From positions 1-64,000 of the forward strand of contig NZ_JAFREL010000020.1 in the NCBI RefSeq assembly GCF_017377655.1: a stretch of DNA of 64,000 nt, written 5' to 3'. A program made the translations under genes and the position numbers. This DNA comes from Candidatus Enterococcus ferrettii. Lineage in GTDB: Bacteria; Bacillota; Bacilli; Lactobacillales; Enterococcaceae. Below the pieces are notes generated by a model. The model searched no databases. It worked only from the letters and a program-made list of their open reading frames with translations, and was not told the origin of the DNA. Every line of letters begins with the position of its first letter. Positions within the stretch are counted from its first letter, which is position 1. Shown here piece by piece: positions 17,533 to 25,504 of this stretch.

Positions 17533-18108
17533 ATGATCAAACTAGTATCCACTTTCCTGAACAGCGAAGGCAAAACGCATAATTTTACTGTTAAAAATCC
17601 AGATACTACTAAAAGTCCGGAAGAAATCAAAGAATCACTGAAGCTATTAAGCAGTTTGAATCTGTTTGAAAAAGATGGCGTTGGCTTGTTCCAAGAAGTG
17701 GTCAAAGCCAAATTTTTAGAAACCATCGAACGACCAATTTTCGAGGGGGATGAATTGTTTGGTGAACCAGCACCAATTGAAGAAAGTCCTGAAGAAGAAG
17801 TTACCTTACCAGAAGAGGTTGATACTACTAGCCTTGAAGAGCTAAAGGCCAAAAGCTCTTGGCGTGAATTGCCGCAAGTACCGAAATTATCCTTATCTTC
17901 CTTGGCTAAAGAGGAAGTTTATATAGATGCACCAACTGAAACATCCGACAATCCCAAACAAATGGTTGAATTAACTGAAAAACCAAATGAAGAACATTCT
18001 GATCCGCCTGAAAAGCCCTACAACATTGTCAAAGAGATGTTTAGGCGAAGGCTACGAAGGAAGGCCAAGGAACAGCGGCGGGATATGCCTCCTGATGTTT
18101 CTACCTAA
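17533..18108 (+). CDS. DUF2922 protein with long charged C-terminal extension
   Basis: Residues 1-75 form a DUF2922 domain (KLVSTFLNSEGKTHNFTV, NPDTTKSPEEIKE, FLETIERPIF). The remaining 115 residues are an acidic, low-complexity tail rich in Glu, Pro and Ser that ends in a strongly basic stretch (FRRRLRRKAKEQRR). The family is usually about 70-80 residues, so the tail is unusual. AAAGGAG lies upstream of the ATG. The gene follows the damaged DUF2922 copy by 22 bases. Function is unknown; the basic end could bind nucleic acid or membrane. Confidence 0.7.
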   Translation: MIKLVSTFLNSEGKTHNFTVKNPDTTKSPEEIKESLKLLSSLNLFEKDGVGLFQEVVKAKFLETIERPIFEGDELFGEPAPIEESPEEEVTLPEEVDTTSLEELKAKSSWRELPQVPKLSLSSLAKEEVYIDAPTETSDNPKQMVELTEKPNEEHSDPPEKPYNIVKEMFRRRLRRKAKEQRRDMPPDVST

Positions 18109-18157
18109 AAACTAGTTTGATCCCAGCGTAGGGTAACTCATCGTCTAGATCATGTAC

Positions 18158-18198
18158 TGTACTTGAGAGGAGGTGATGTACTTGCAACCTCCTGTACA
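18158..18198 (+). promoter_or_regulatory. Hairpin sequestering the ribosome site of the Fst-like toxin
   Basis: AGGAGGT (18168-18174) can pair exactly with ACCTCCT (18187-18193), and outside it TGTAC (18158-18162) pairs with GTACA (18194-18198), leaving a five-base bulge. Both the Shine-Dalgarno sequence and the start region are inside the structure. In plasmid pAD1, a 5' stem-loop likewise hides the fst ribosome site. Confidence 0.75.
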
Positions 18199-18274
18199 AT
18201 ATATTCTAGCCCCAATCTTTGTTGGAATGGTTATCGCATTAGTTAACCATTGGCTAGACGATCATGATCCTTGA
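18176..18274 (+). CDS. Fst-like type I toxin (small membrane peptide)
   Basis: A 32-codon frame (ATG 18176) or, more likely from ribosome-site spacing, a 30-codon frame from TTG 18182. The peptide has a single TM segment with YILAPIFVGMVIALVNHWL and a short acidic tail DDHDP. The core API-VG-V---L--WL is the signature of Fst/par-family membrane toxins such as pAD1 Fst. In those systems an antisense RNA controls translation. Here AGGAGG lies only two bases before the ATG but eight before the TTG, and it is buried in a hairpin. A matching antisense-RNA promoter was not identified. Confidence 0.8.
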   Translation: MYLQPPVQYILAPIFVGMVIALVNHWLDDHDP

Positions 18275-18286
18275 CGAAGTCGTAGA

Positions 18287-18314
18287 CATCTGTGAATCGG
18301 GTCCGTTCACAGGT
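18287..18314. terminator. Stem-loop after the Fst-like toxin
   Basis: CATCTGTGAA (18287-18296) pairs with TTCACAGGTG (18305-18314) with one G-T pair. No T-tract follows, so termination is uncertain. It may be the 3' structure of the toxin mRNA and part of the antisense RNA interaction region. Confidence 0.45.
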
Positions 18315-18357
18315 GCTTCGCTTGGATGTTCTTTGAAAATTTCGTACATAGGAAAAG

Positions 18358-18381
18358 CCGCTCAACAGGATTGTTGAACGG
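18358..18381 (-). terminator. Terminator of the agu operon
   Basis: On the minus strand CCGTTCAACA and TGTTGAGCGG pair around four bases and are followed by CTTTTCC. It lies about 20 bases after the carbamate kinase stop. The T-tract is short. Confidence 0.6.
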
Positions 18382-18402
18382 ACTTCGGTCAATAGGTATT
18401 GT

Positions 18403-19335
18403 TTATTGTTGAACAGTTGTGCCACTTTTGCCAGTGATGGCTTCAGAGGCTTGCTCTAGAGAAGCAATAATGGCTTTGCGGCCGGCTTTTGATTCAGCAA
18501 AGTCAATGGCTGCTTCAACTTTTGGCAGCATACTGCCGGGAGCAAACTGGTCTTCTTTAATATACTCTTTCATTTTCTCCACTGTGGTATCAACTAGTGC
18601 TTCTTGATTATCTTTACCGAAGTTGACGAAGACATGGTCAACTGCTGTTAAGATAATAAAGACATCCGCATCGATTAAGGCTGCCATTTTAGAAGCAGCA
18701 AAATCTTTGTCAATCACTGCGTCCACGCCTTCATAGCGTTTGCCGTGATAAACGACCGGAATACCGCCTCCTCCGCAGGCAATAACTACCTGACCTGCAT
18801 CGACTAAGGTTTGCAGGCTGATTTTTTCATAGATATCCATCGGTTTTGGTGAAGGAACTACTCGACGCCACCCACGCCCAGCATCTTCTTTATAGATATC
18901 GCCGGTTTCATCCATAATTTTTTTGGCAGCAGCTTCCTCGTAATAGCCGCCAATTGGTTTGGTTGGATTCTTGAAGGCCGGATCTTCTGGATCAACGACT
19001 ACTTGAGTGAGCATTGAAACAACTGGTACATCATTTACTCCGCGCGCAACCAATTCTTCATCGATGGCTTGTTGTAAATGATAACCGATATAGCCTTGGC
19101 TCATAGCTGTACATTCAGGGAAAGGCATAACCTTCTCTGGATCGTCGTTGCCCATATTTTCAAAAGCTAACCGGATTTGACCAACTTGTGGACCGTTCCC
19201 GTGAGCAATGACTACATGGTGTCCGTCTAAAATTAAATCAGCAATGGATTTTGCTGCTAATTCGGCTTTCGTTAGTTGTTCATTGGCTGAGTTGCCTAAG
19301 GCGTTTCCACCTAGAGCAATAACAATTTTCGACAT
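18403..19335 (-). CDS. aguC: Carbamate kinase of the agmatine pathway
   Basis: Cytoplasmic kinase that transfers phosphate from carbamoyl phosphate to ADP, yielding ATP, CO2 and ammonia. It is 310 residues, the usual length. Typical motifs are IVIALGGNALG at the N-terminus, HGNGPQVG, and ACGGGGIPVV with VDAVIDKDFAA in the nucleotide-binding part. GAGGG precedes the ATG. It is the last gene of aguB-aguD-aguA-aguC and is separated from aguA by 87 bases holding a hairpin. The sequence alone does not distinguish it from arginine-deiminase ArcC; the operon context does. Confidence 0.95.
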   Translation of the reverse strand: MSKIVIALGGNALGNSANEQLTKAELAAKSIADLILDGHHVVIAHGNGPQVGQIRLAFENMGNDDPEKVMPFPECTAMSQGYIGYHLQQAIDEELVARGVNDVPVVSMLTQVVVDPEDPAFKNPTKPIGGYYEEAAAKKIMDETGDIYKEDAGRGWRRVVPSPKPMDIYEKISLQTLVDAGQVVIACGGGGIPVVYHGKRYEGVDAVIDKDFAASKMAALIDADVFIILTAVDHVFVNFGKDNQEALVDTTVEKMKEYIKEDQFAPGSMLPKVEAAIDFAESKAGRKAIIASLEQASEAITGKSGTTVQQ

Positions 19336-19384
19336 GTGAAACCCTCATTTCTGATTTCGTTAAAAATCTTTATTGGATAATTTT

Positions 19385-19413
19385 CCGGCTACCCTTCTTG
19401 GAAAGATAGCCGG
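19385..19413 (-). terminator. Intercistronic hairpin between aguA and aguC
   Basis: On the minus strand CCGGCTA and TAGCCGG pair around a 15-base loop, followed by AAAAT instead of T. It is therefore more likely an mRNA-processing or stabilising hairpin than a terminator. Confidence 0.55.
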
Positions 19414-19422
19414 AGTGACTGT

Positions 19423-20520
19423 TTAGCGTTTTGGTTGTTGTTGCGTGATACAGTGAACGTTTCCGCCGCCGTATACAACTTCGACCGTGTTTACACCTAC
19501 GATTTCTTTATTCGGGAACATTTCTTTCACTTGTTCCAAAGCTAGTGCATCATTTTCATCGCCGTATTGCGGTACGATGACACCGTCGTTAGTAATCAAG
19601 AAGTTCATGTAAGAAGCGATACAGATGTCGCCATCTTCACGAGGCATTGTGCCCTCTACATAGTCAATCTTAAAGTTGCCATCAATCGTTACTGTTTCAA
19701 CTGGGCAGCATAATTTGTGGACTTTTAGCTTACGGCCTTTAGCATCAGTCATTTCTGACAAGCGTTTGTACGCATCTTGAGCTGCTTCATAGAATGGGCT
19801 CTTTTCATCTTCTGTGTAGATACAAGCTACTTCACCTGGTGCTACGAAGCAGGCAACATCATCTACGTGTCCATTGGTTTCTTCAGGGTCAATTCCATCG
19901 CCTAACCATAAAACTTTTTCAACGTTTAGGTAGTCACCCAACATTTTTTCAATTTCTTCTTTGGACATATGTGGATTACGACCTTCACTTAACAGGCACA
20001 TTTCAGTTGTCAAAACAGTTCCTTCGCCATCCACGTGGAATGATCCGCCTTCTAATACGAATCCGCTAGTCCGGTAAGAATCCACATGTTCGATTTCACA
20101 AACCTTTTGTGCAATTAGGTCATCTTGATCCCATGGGAAGTACAAGCCATCAACTAGTCCGCCCCAAGCATTGAATTCCCAGTCTGCTGCGCGTAATTCG
20201 CCTTTATCATTGATTAAGAAAGTTGGTCCGCAGTCACGGATCCATGCATCGTTATTAGACATTTCATAAACCGTAATTTCAGGTGGTAATTGACGACGAC
20301 AGTTTTGGAATTGCTGCTGAGACACTACCACGTTCATTGGAGTAAATTTGATGATTGCTTTTGCTACATCAGCAAAAGCTTCTTGTACGGGTTTACCACC
20401 GTCGCGCCAGTTATCTGGACGCTCTGGCCAAATCATCCATACTTTTTCCTGTGGTGCATACTCTGCAGGCATTCTAAACCCGTCTTGTTTCGGTGTTGTC
20501 GCTTCGATTCTTTTCGCCAT
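19423..20520 (-). CDS. aguA: Agmatine deiminase
   Basis: Cytoplasmic enzyme that hydrolyses agmatine to N-carbamoylputrescine and ammonia. The 365 residues end with GGGNVHCITQQQPKR, which places the nucleophile at Cys357, the position known for the E. faecalis enzyme. NDAWIRDCGP and NGHVDD supply the other catalytic Asp and His residues. AAGGAGC lies ahead of the ATG. The start region overlaps the last 47 bases of aguD in another frame, so the two are probably translationally coupled. Confidence 0.97.
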   Translation of the reverse strand: MAKRIEATTPKQDGFRMPAEYAPQEKVWMIWPERPDNWRDGGKPVQEAFADVAKAIIKFTPMNVVVSQQQFQNCRRQLPPEITVYEMSNNDAWIRDCGPTFLINDKGELRAADWEFNAWGGLVDGLYFPWDQDDLIAQKVCEIEHVDSYRTSGFVLEGGSFHVDGEGTVLTTEMCLLSEGRNPHMSKEEIEKMLGDYLNVEKVLWLGDGIDPEETNGHVDDVACFVAPGEVACIYTEDEKSPFYEAAQDAYKRLSEMTDAKGRKLKVHKLCCPVETVTIDGNFKIDYVEGTMPREDGDICIASYMNFLITNDGVIVPQYGDENDALALEQVKEMFPNKEIVGVNTVEVVYGGGNVHCITQQQPKR

Positions 20521-21892
20521 TGTTATCGGCTCCTTCTTTAGTTATTTTTTTGAAAACAATAATCGCTTCGCCAAATAGGATAAAGATTACTGCCCCGATA
20601 GTAATCGGCAGCTGTTCAGTTAGTGATGCCGCATCAAACTGCAATGGAATCGCAGTAAAGATCAAAGAAACAACGATCATCAGCATCGGTGCAATTACTA
20701 ATAGCTTCAATACGCCATCTCCACCGCCGACTTTAAATGGCCGAGGGGTATCTGGATCAATTTGACGTAATTTGTAAAAGGCTGGGAAGACTGGTACATA
20801 AGACAACAGGAACATTACTAGGTTCAATGAGAAGAAAGCCCAGAATAGATCTTGGTTTGGCAAGATTGGGGCAATCACAACTACGACTGTGGCTACGATT
20901 CCGTTCATTAAAGCTGTTCCAATCGGCATTTCATTCTTTGAACTACGTTTTGCAAAGAATTTTGGCATGTCGCCATTTTCAGCTGCATAACAAGCGGTGT
21001 TGTTTACACCTAATGACCAAGAAATCATGTTTCCAAATAGGGTTAACAGGAAGAAGAAGGCCATCAAGATAATGAACCAACCTCCAGTTGATCCAGTTAA
21101 CAGCTTGAAGCTGTCCATCATTCCGCTGCCGGTACTGATTTGATCCGTTGGGATAGCTACCCCAATACCAAAGGCAGAGAAAATGTAAATAGCTGCAATG
21201 ACAATTCCGGCTGCTACAATTGCTTGCGGAATTTGTTTTTTAGGATTTTCCATATCATCCGCAAAGGTACAGATAACTTCAAATCCTAACAAATTGAAGA
21301 TAATAACTGAAATAAAGGAAAGACTGTTTAAATCAAAAGATGGTAACATTGATTGCACGGTAAATTCGTTCGCCATGCCTTTAGTGAAGGCTACGTATAG
21401 ACCTAAACCACCAATTAATACGGCTAAAATCATTTTGATTACCGCTGCACCATTCAAAATCCAAACACTGTCACTGACTGGATAAAAACTAATCCAGACA
21501 ACCAACCAGATAAATACAAGTTGAATGATGATCGAAGGAATGACTGGAAATTCAATTCCGGTCATGGTAGTCAGCAATTCTGGACACATTACCGCCAGTG
21601 AAGCCAACCATAATGGGAAGTTAATCCAATAATACCAAGAAACCCGTGATCCCCAGCGGTGACCGAAGGCTTTGGTTACCCAGTCGTAAATACCGCCGTC
21701 GCCGATATAAGTGGTTCCTAATTCTGAAGAAATGAGGCCATAGGGTAATAAAAAGGCAATCAGCAGGAAAATCCACCAGAAGAACTGGGAGTTTCCGATT
21801 GCGGCAACCGGTGCTGCAGCTTCTGCTACGAATACCACACAGATTACGGAAAGAATGGCACTCATCAAGCTAAATTTTTTCTTTTGTTCCAT
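20474..21892 (-). CDS. aguD: Agmatine/putrescine antiporter
   Basis: APC-superfamily membrane exchanger that brings in agmatine and exports putrescine. It has 472 residues from the ATG at 21892 (GAGGAAGAG ahead; the open frame extends to a TTG at 21946) and about 12 hydrophobic segments. The first segment region GNSQFFWWIFLLIAFLLPYGLISSELGTTY and the later DMENPKKQIPQAI loop fit the amino acid-polyamine family. The C-terminal 16 codons overlap aguA. The order after aguB matches the E. faecalis agu operon. Confidence 0.94.
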   Translation of the reverse strand: MEQKKKFSLMSAILSVICVVFVAEAAAPVAAIGNSQFFWWIFLLIAFLLPYGLISSELGTTYIGDGGIYDWVTKAFGHRWGSRVSWYYWINFPLWLASLAVMCPELLTTMTGIEFPVIPSIIIQLVFIWLVVWISFYPVSDSVWILNGAAVIKMILAVLIGGLGLYVAFTKGMANEFTVQSMLPSFDLNSLSFISVIIFNLLGFEVICTFADDMENPKKQIPQAIVAAGIVIAAIYIFSAFGIGVAIPTDQISTGSGMMDSFKLLTGSTGGWFIILMAFFFLLTLFGNMISWSLGVNNTACYAAENGDMPKFFAKRSSKNEMPIGTALMNGIVATVVVVIAPILPNQDLFWAFFSLNLVMFLLSYVPVFPAFYKLRQIDPDTPRPFKVGGGDGVLKLLVIAPMLMIVVSLIFTAIPLQFDAASLTEQLPITIGAVIFILFGEAIIVFKKITKEGADNNGEKNRSDNTETRRV

Positions 21893-22001
21893 TTTTCTCT
21901 TCCTCTCTATAATGGAAGGACTGGTTGAGGCAGGCGCCTCAACCATCTAATGAAAATAAGTCCTTAGCGAAAAGCAGAGTTATTTCCATTCCTACGCTGT
22001 T

Positions 22002-23021
22002 TTACAGTGGTTTCTTGATGAACATTTCTAGTTCTGCTTTTGCTTCAGCTGTTGCTGCTTCGTCAATTGGATTCTTTTCAGCATAATCGTCCATCAAATA
22101 AACTAACAATCCACGAATCGAAGTCAAACGGTTTTCCGCTTCATCGAAACAGATAGAGTTTGGTCCGTCCATTACTTCATCTGTTACTTCTTCGCCGCGA
22201 GAAGCTGGTAAGCAATGCATGAATTTAGCATCTTTGCCGGCTTTATTCATTAATTCGTCATTGACTTGGTATTTAGGATAGAAAGTACTCATCCGTTCTT
22301 CTTCAGATAATTCTGCTTCATACAAGCCATACCATACATCGGTGTAAACGAAGTCAGCTCCTACGATTGCTTCAACATCATCCGTTACAGTGTAAGTTCC
22401 GCCAGATACTTTGCAGTTTGCTTCTAATTTTGCTTTGTGATCGTCGTTTAATTGGAAACCTTCTGGCCCGAATTGTACAAAATCCATTCCCATCTTAGTA
22501 GTAACTAAACCTAATGAGAAGCATACTTGTGTTGCATCACCGATAAAGGCTACTTTACAGTCTTCTAATTTTTTGCCTGCTGGTAAATGTTCTACCATTG
22601 TAGTCAAGTCGCCAACCTCTTGTGTTGGATGATTATAATCAGACATTCCGTTGATTACTGGAATAGTTGCGTGTGTTGCTAAGTCGTTTACACTGTGGTG
22701 ACGTTCTACCCGCGCCATTAAGATATCTACTAAACGAGATAGTACGCGGCTAGTATCTTCAATTGTTTCGTGTCCGCCTAATTGGATTTGGCCTGGTGCT
22801 AAATATTGCGCATGTCCACCTAGTTGAGTCATCGCTGTTTCAAAGGATACTCGGGTTCTAGTAGAAGATTGTTGGAAGATCATTCCCAATGTTTTGTTTT
22901 TTAATAGAGGTGGATAGAAACCATTTTTGATCGCCTTTTTAATTTTTAATGATAAGTCAACGATGTATAAAATTTCCTCCTTCGTATAATTCTCCGTTGT
23001 AATGAAATCGCGTTTTGCCAT
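22002..23021 (-). CDS. aguB: Putrescine carbamoyltransferase
   Basis: Cytoplasmic transcarbamylase that phosphorolyses N-carbamoylputrescine to putrescine and carbamoyl phosphate. The protein is 339 residues from the ATG at 23021, with AGGAGG eight bases ahead. The carbamoyl-phosphate motif STRTR, the HPTQE motif and the [11 protein letters not shown] motif are present. The long C-terminal helix ([15 protein letters not shown]) is characteristic of putrescine carbamoyltransferases rather than ornithine enzymes. It is the first gene of the operon. A perfect cre site lies about 90 bases upstream. Confidence 0.95.
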   Translation of the reverse strand: MAKRDFITTENYTKEEILYIVDLSLKIKKAIKNGFYPPLLKNKTLGMIFQQSSTRTRVSFETAMTQLGGHAQYLAPGQIQLGGHETIEDTSRVLSRLVDILMARVERHHSVNDLATHATIPVINGMSDYNHPTQEVGDLTTMVEHLPAGKKLEDCKVAFIGDATQVCFSLGLVTTKMGMDFVQFGPEGFQLNDDHKAKLEANCKVSGGTYTVTDDVEAIVGADFVYTDVWYGLYEAELSEEERMSTFYPKYQVNDELMNKAGKDAKFMHCLPASRGEEVTDEVMDGPNSICFDEAENRLTSIRGLLVYLMDDYAEKNPIDEAATAEAKAELEMFIKKPL

Positions 23022-23107
23022 GATGATTCCTCCTATAAGATAGTTTTTCGTTTGCTTTGCATCCACAATGTATCAATTTATGAAAGGGTTTACGATAATC
23101 TTTTAGT

Positions 23108-23121
23108 TGTAAACGCTAACA
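23108..23121. promoter_or_regulatory. cre (CcpA) site in the aguR-aguB intergenic region
   Basis: TGTAAACGCTAACA fits the consensus TGWAANCGNTNWCA at every position. A weaker related sequence (TGTAAACCGCTTTC) lies about 50 bases further right. Catabolite repression of agu genes by CcpA is known in E. faecalis. Confidence 0.88.
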
Positions 23122-23309
23122 TCTTTAAAAACGGTGAATAACCAGGGTTTATTTATAGTTGTAAACCGCTTTCTCAAAAAGGTTTAGATAAGTTTAGGGA
23201 CTAGTTTAGACGAATGACGCAAAAATTCCTGGAAAAAAATGTTATAATTATTCCATGGAAAAATTGTAGCATGATTTTAGTAAATGGTTCGTCGAAAGGG
23301 GTTACAAAT

Positions 23310-24263
23310 ATGATCGCCATTTTCATATACAATATTGTTTTGATCGTTTTATATACAATTACGATGTCTACCTCCCTCATTTTCTATCTTAGAGAAAAGC
23401 GTAAAATTTTTCTCGCGTTCTCAGTCTATTTATCCTTCTTTATTCTTGATAATGTTATTATTTACATGACTGAATTCTTCAATACCTTTGCACACCAGTA
23501 CAACCAAACGTTTATGAGCGTACCGGCTGCCAAAACCATTATTTTCGTAGTAAATGCCTTTTGTTCCTTATGGATTGTGAACTTATTAGCTAAATCTAAG
23601 ATCAAACCTTATCAGAATGCTTTACTCATTGTTCTAGCGGTCTGGATGCTGCTGACGCCATTGCTGGCTAATTCGGCCTTCAAGGTTTGGCTCTATTATC
23701 TGCCAAATCAGCTATTTCTTTTCTATGTCGGGACCTATGCCTGGAATCGCTATAAAAAGACCGAGGGGTTATCCCCTACGGAAGCAACCTATTTGAAACG
23801 ATTCGCTATTTTAGCAATTGTTTTCAGCTTAGCCATCCTCTTAGAGGATACCTTTGTCATCTTCAATATTGATCAGTACACGTCACTGACAATTAAAATC
23901 TATAATCGGAATATTTGTGAAGATATCTTCTCTATTTTGGTTTGTGTACTTGGACTAAACTATTTCTTGCGAGGAAATTCTCAGCAGGTTGCCGAGGATG
24001 AGGAAGAGGTGCAGGAGGAGCGGCTGTTTGAACAATTTTGTACAGCGTATCAATTTACTCAACGGGAAATGGAAATTTTCCGCTTGCTTTTAGAGCATAA
24101 GCAAAATCAAGAGATTGCTGATGAACTGTTTTTATCAGTGGGAACCGTGAAAACCCACGTCCATAATATCTTTATCAAGCTCGATATTAAGAAACGAACG
24201 CAGATTCAAGGCCTCTATGAGAAATATAAGCTGGATTTGGATGCTAAGCTGCTGGGAAACTGA
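23310..24263 (+). CDS. aguR: LuxR-type membrane regulator of the agmatine operon
   Basis: This 317-residue protein has about seven N-terminal TM segments (residues 1-215) followed by a C-terminal LuxR helix-turn-helix (about 250-310, FTQREMEIFRLLLEH, IADELFLSVGTVKTHVHNIFIKL). It is the divergent activator of aguBDAC, thought in E. faecalis to respond to agmatine at the membrane. The start is ATG 23310 with GAAAGGGG eight bases ahead; an open extension to 23214 lacks a ribosome site. The cre site lies between it and aguB. Confidence 0.93.
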   Translation: MIAIFIYNIVLIVLYTITMSTSLIFYLREKRKIFLAFSVYLSFFILDNVIIYMTEFFNTFAHQYNQTFMSVPAAKTIIFVVNAFCSLWIVNLLAKSKIKPYQNALLIVLAVWMLLTPLLANSAFKVWLYYLPNQLFLFYVGTYAWNRYKKTEGLSPTEATYLKRFAILAIVFSLAILLEDTFVIFNIDQYTSLTIKIYNRNICEDIFSILVCVLGLNYFLRGNSQQVAEDEEEVQEERLFEQFCTAYQFTQREMEIFRLLLEHKQNQEIADELFLSVGTVKTHVHNIFIKLDIKKRTQIQGLYEKYKLDLDAKLLGN

Positions 24264-24312
24264 TGAAAGAAAGACCGCGATTGTGACAGAAGCTGGCAGC
24301 TCCGGCAAATAA

Positions 24313-24362
24313 GAGGAATCATCTACGAGTAGCTTCTTATATTTTTGATTCCCCTTTTTATT
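24313..24362 (+). terminator. Terminator of aguR
   Basis: AGGAATCA and TGATTCC pair across a 24-base loop and are followed by CCTTTTTATTT. Confidence 0.65.
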
Positions 24363-24381
24363 TCCACAAAACTCCGAGAAA

Positions 24382-24412
24382 GGGCCTATGACTTTTCATG
24401 TCACAGGCCCCT
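24382..24412 (-). terminator. Terminator of the winged-helix regulator gene
   Basis: On the minus strand GGGCCTGTGAC pairs with GTCATAGGCCC with one G-T pair, followed by TTTCTC. It lies about 20 bases after the gene. Confidence 0.75.
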
Positions 24413-24432
24413 CTTTAGCTATGGCTGTTCCC

Positions 24433-25155
24433 TTAGAAGGTAACTGGCATCTTCATTTTTTCAGCATAGCATTCGTAAACTTCATTGGATAAGGAATAGC
24501 CTTTGCCCCAATGAGTTTCGATGGTTGCCCCCTTGGCACCATCCTTTTCAAAAGCAGTTCGGATACGTTTCATAAGCCAGGAGATTTGCGATAAGTGAGA
24601 ACTGCTGGCACCGTCTCCCCATATGTACTCGCACAGCTCTTCACGAGAAATAATTTCGCCGCGAGTCTGATACAGCTTGCTTAATACACGAGCTTCCATT
24701 TTGGTTAACTGCAGCGAGCTCAGCAAGCGTACTTCTCGTTGAGCGATTTTATTTCTTGGGTCAAAGGAATAAACGGACCCTTCACTGGAAACTGACTCTT
24801 CCCATTTGTACAAACTTTCACGAAGCTCTTCAAGGTTCATGGCATCAGTAATTACTCCGTTAATCCCTTCTATTGATCCCTCTGCTTCGCTATCGAAATA
24901 TTGATCCACCTTACGCAGAATGATCTTAGGAGACTTTCGTAAACTTGGCATAATCCACTGGAGTTCCTCATTGGTGACTGTCTCACTAACGATGATACAA
25001 TCGAAATAGCTGGCCAACATAATTTCATTAGGGCGTTCAATCAGTAGGCTCAACGTTTTCGGAGAAGAAAATACTTCACAATTCAATCGTTGCAGTCGCG
25101 TCTGGAGCTTTTGCTCCACTAAAATGTTTTTCGTCAAAATCAATACAGAACTCAT
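24433..25155 (-). CDS. OmpR-type winged-helix regulator with degenerate receiver
   Basis: A 240-residue protein with an N-terminal receiver-like domain (about 1-115) and a C-terminal OmpR/PhoB winged helix (about 140-230, SLQLTKMEARVLSKLYQ, SREELCEYIWGD, SQISWLMKRIRTAF, GKGYSL). The receiver lacks the phosphorylation site: the first strand reads VLILTKN instead of a di-Asp segment, and the expected Asp strand reads FDCIIVSETV. No histidine kinase adjoins it. It is probably an orphan, phosphorylation-independent regulator. AAAAGGTGG precedes the ATG. The target is unknown. Confidence 0.85.
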   Translation of the reverse strand: MSSVLILTKNILVEQKLQTRLQRLNCEVFSSPKTLSLLIERPNEIMLASYFDCIIVSETVTNEELQWIMPSLRKSPKIILRKVDQYFDSEAEGSIEGINGVITDAMNLEELRESLYKWEESVSSEGSVYSFDPRNKIAQREVRLLSSLQLTKMEARVLSKLYQTRGEIISREELCEYIWGDGASSSHLSQISWLMKRIRTAFEKDGAKGATIETHWGKGYSLSNEVYECYAEKMKMPVTF

Positions 25156-25504
25156 TTTTCCACCTTTTCTTTACTAGTAATAATCGCAGGATATTTTTAT
25201 CATCTCTCCACCAACACTTTTTATGGTTCTAAACTTAACCATCCAAAACATAACAATAAAAACATTTAAATAATAACAAAAAATCACTAATATGTAAAGC
25301 TGAAAAATTTATTTCAGTCATATCAAAATTAGAATAAATACAATTTAAGAAAACGAATAAACTGTTTGTCTAAACTTATAAAAAAACGCCTATTCTTTTC
25401 ATAATTTATCAATCAACGTAATTTATTTTTAGTTTTCTGATTTTTTCTGCTAAACCTTTCTCATTCCCTTATAATAAGATTAACTAACAAAAGAGGATCT
25501 GCTT
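25156..25504. other. AT-rich divergent intergenic region
   Basis: No gene seen. It holds promoters for the winged-helix regulator (left) and the LysR gene (right). A TATAAT-like -10 (CTTATAATAAG) lies about 35 bases before the LysR ATG, with no clear -35. Runs of A and T dominate the rest. Confidence 0.5.

Noticed and set aside
18403..24263. Arginine deiminase (arc) operon
   Set aside because: The deiminase carries agmatine deiminase residues and the transcarbamylase has the putrescine-type C-terminus, so the cluster is agu, not arc.
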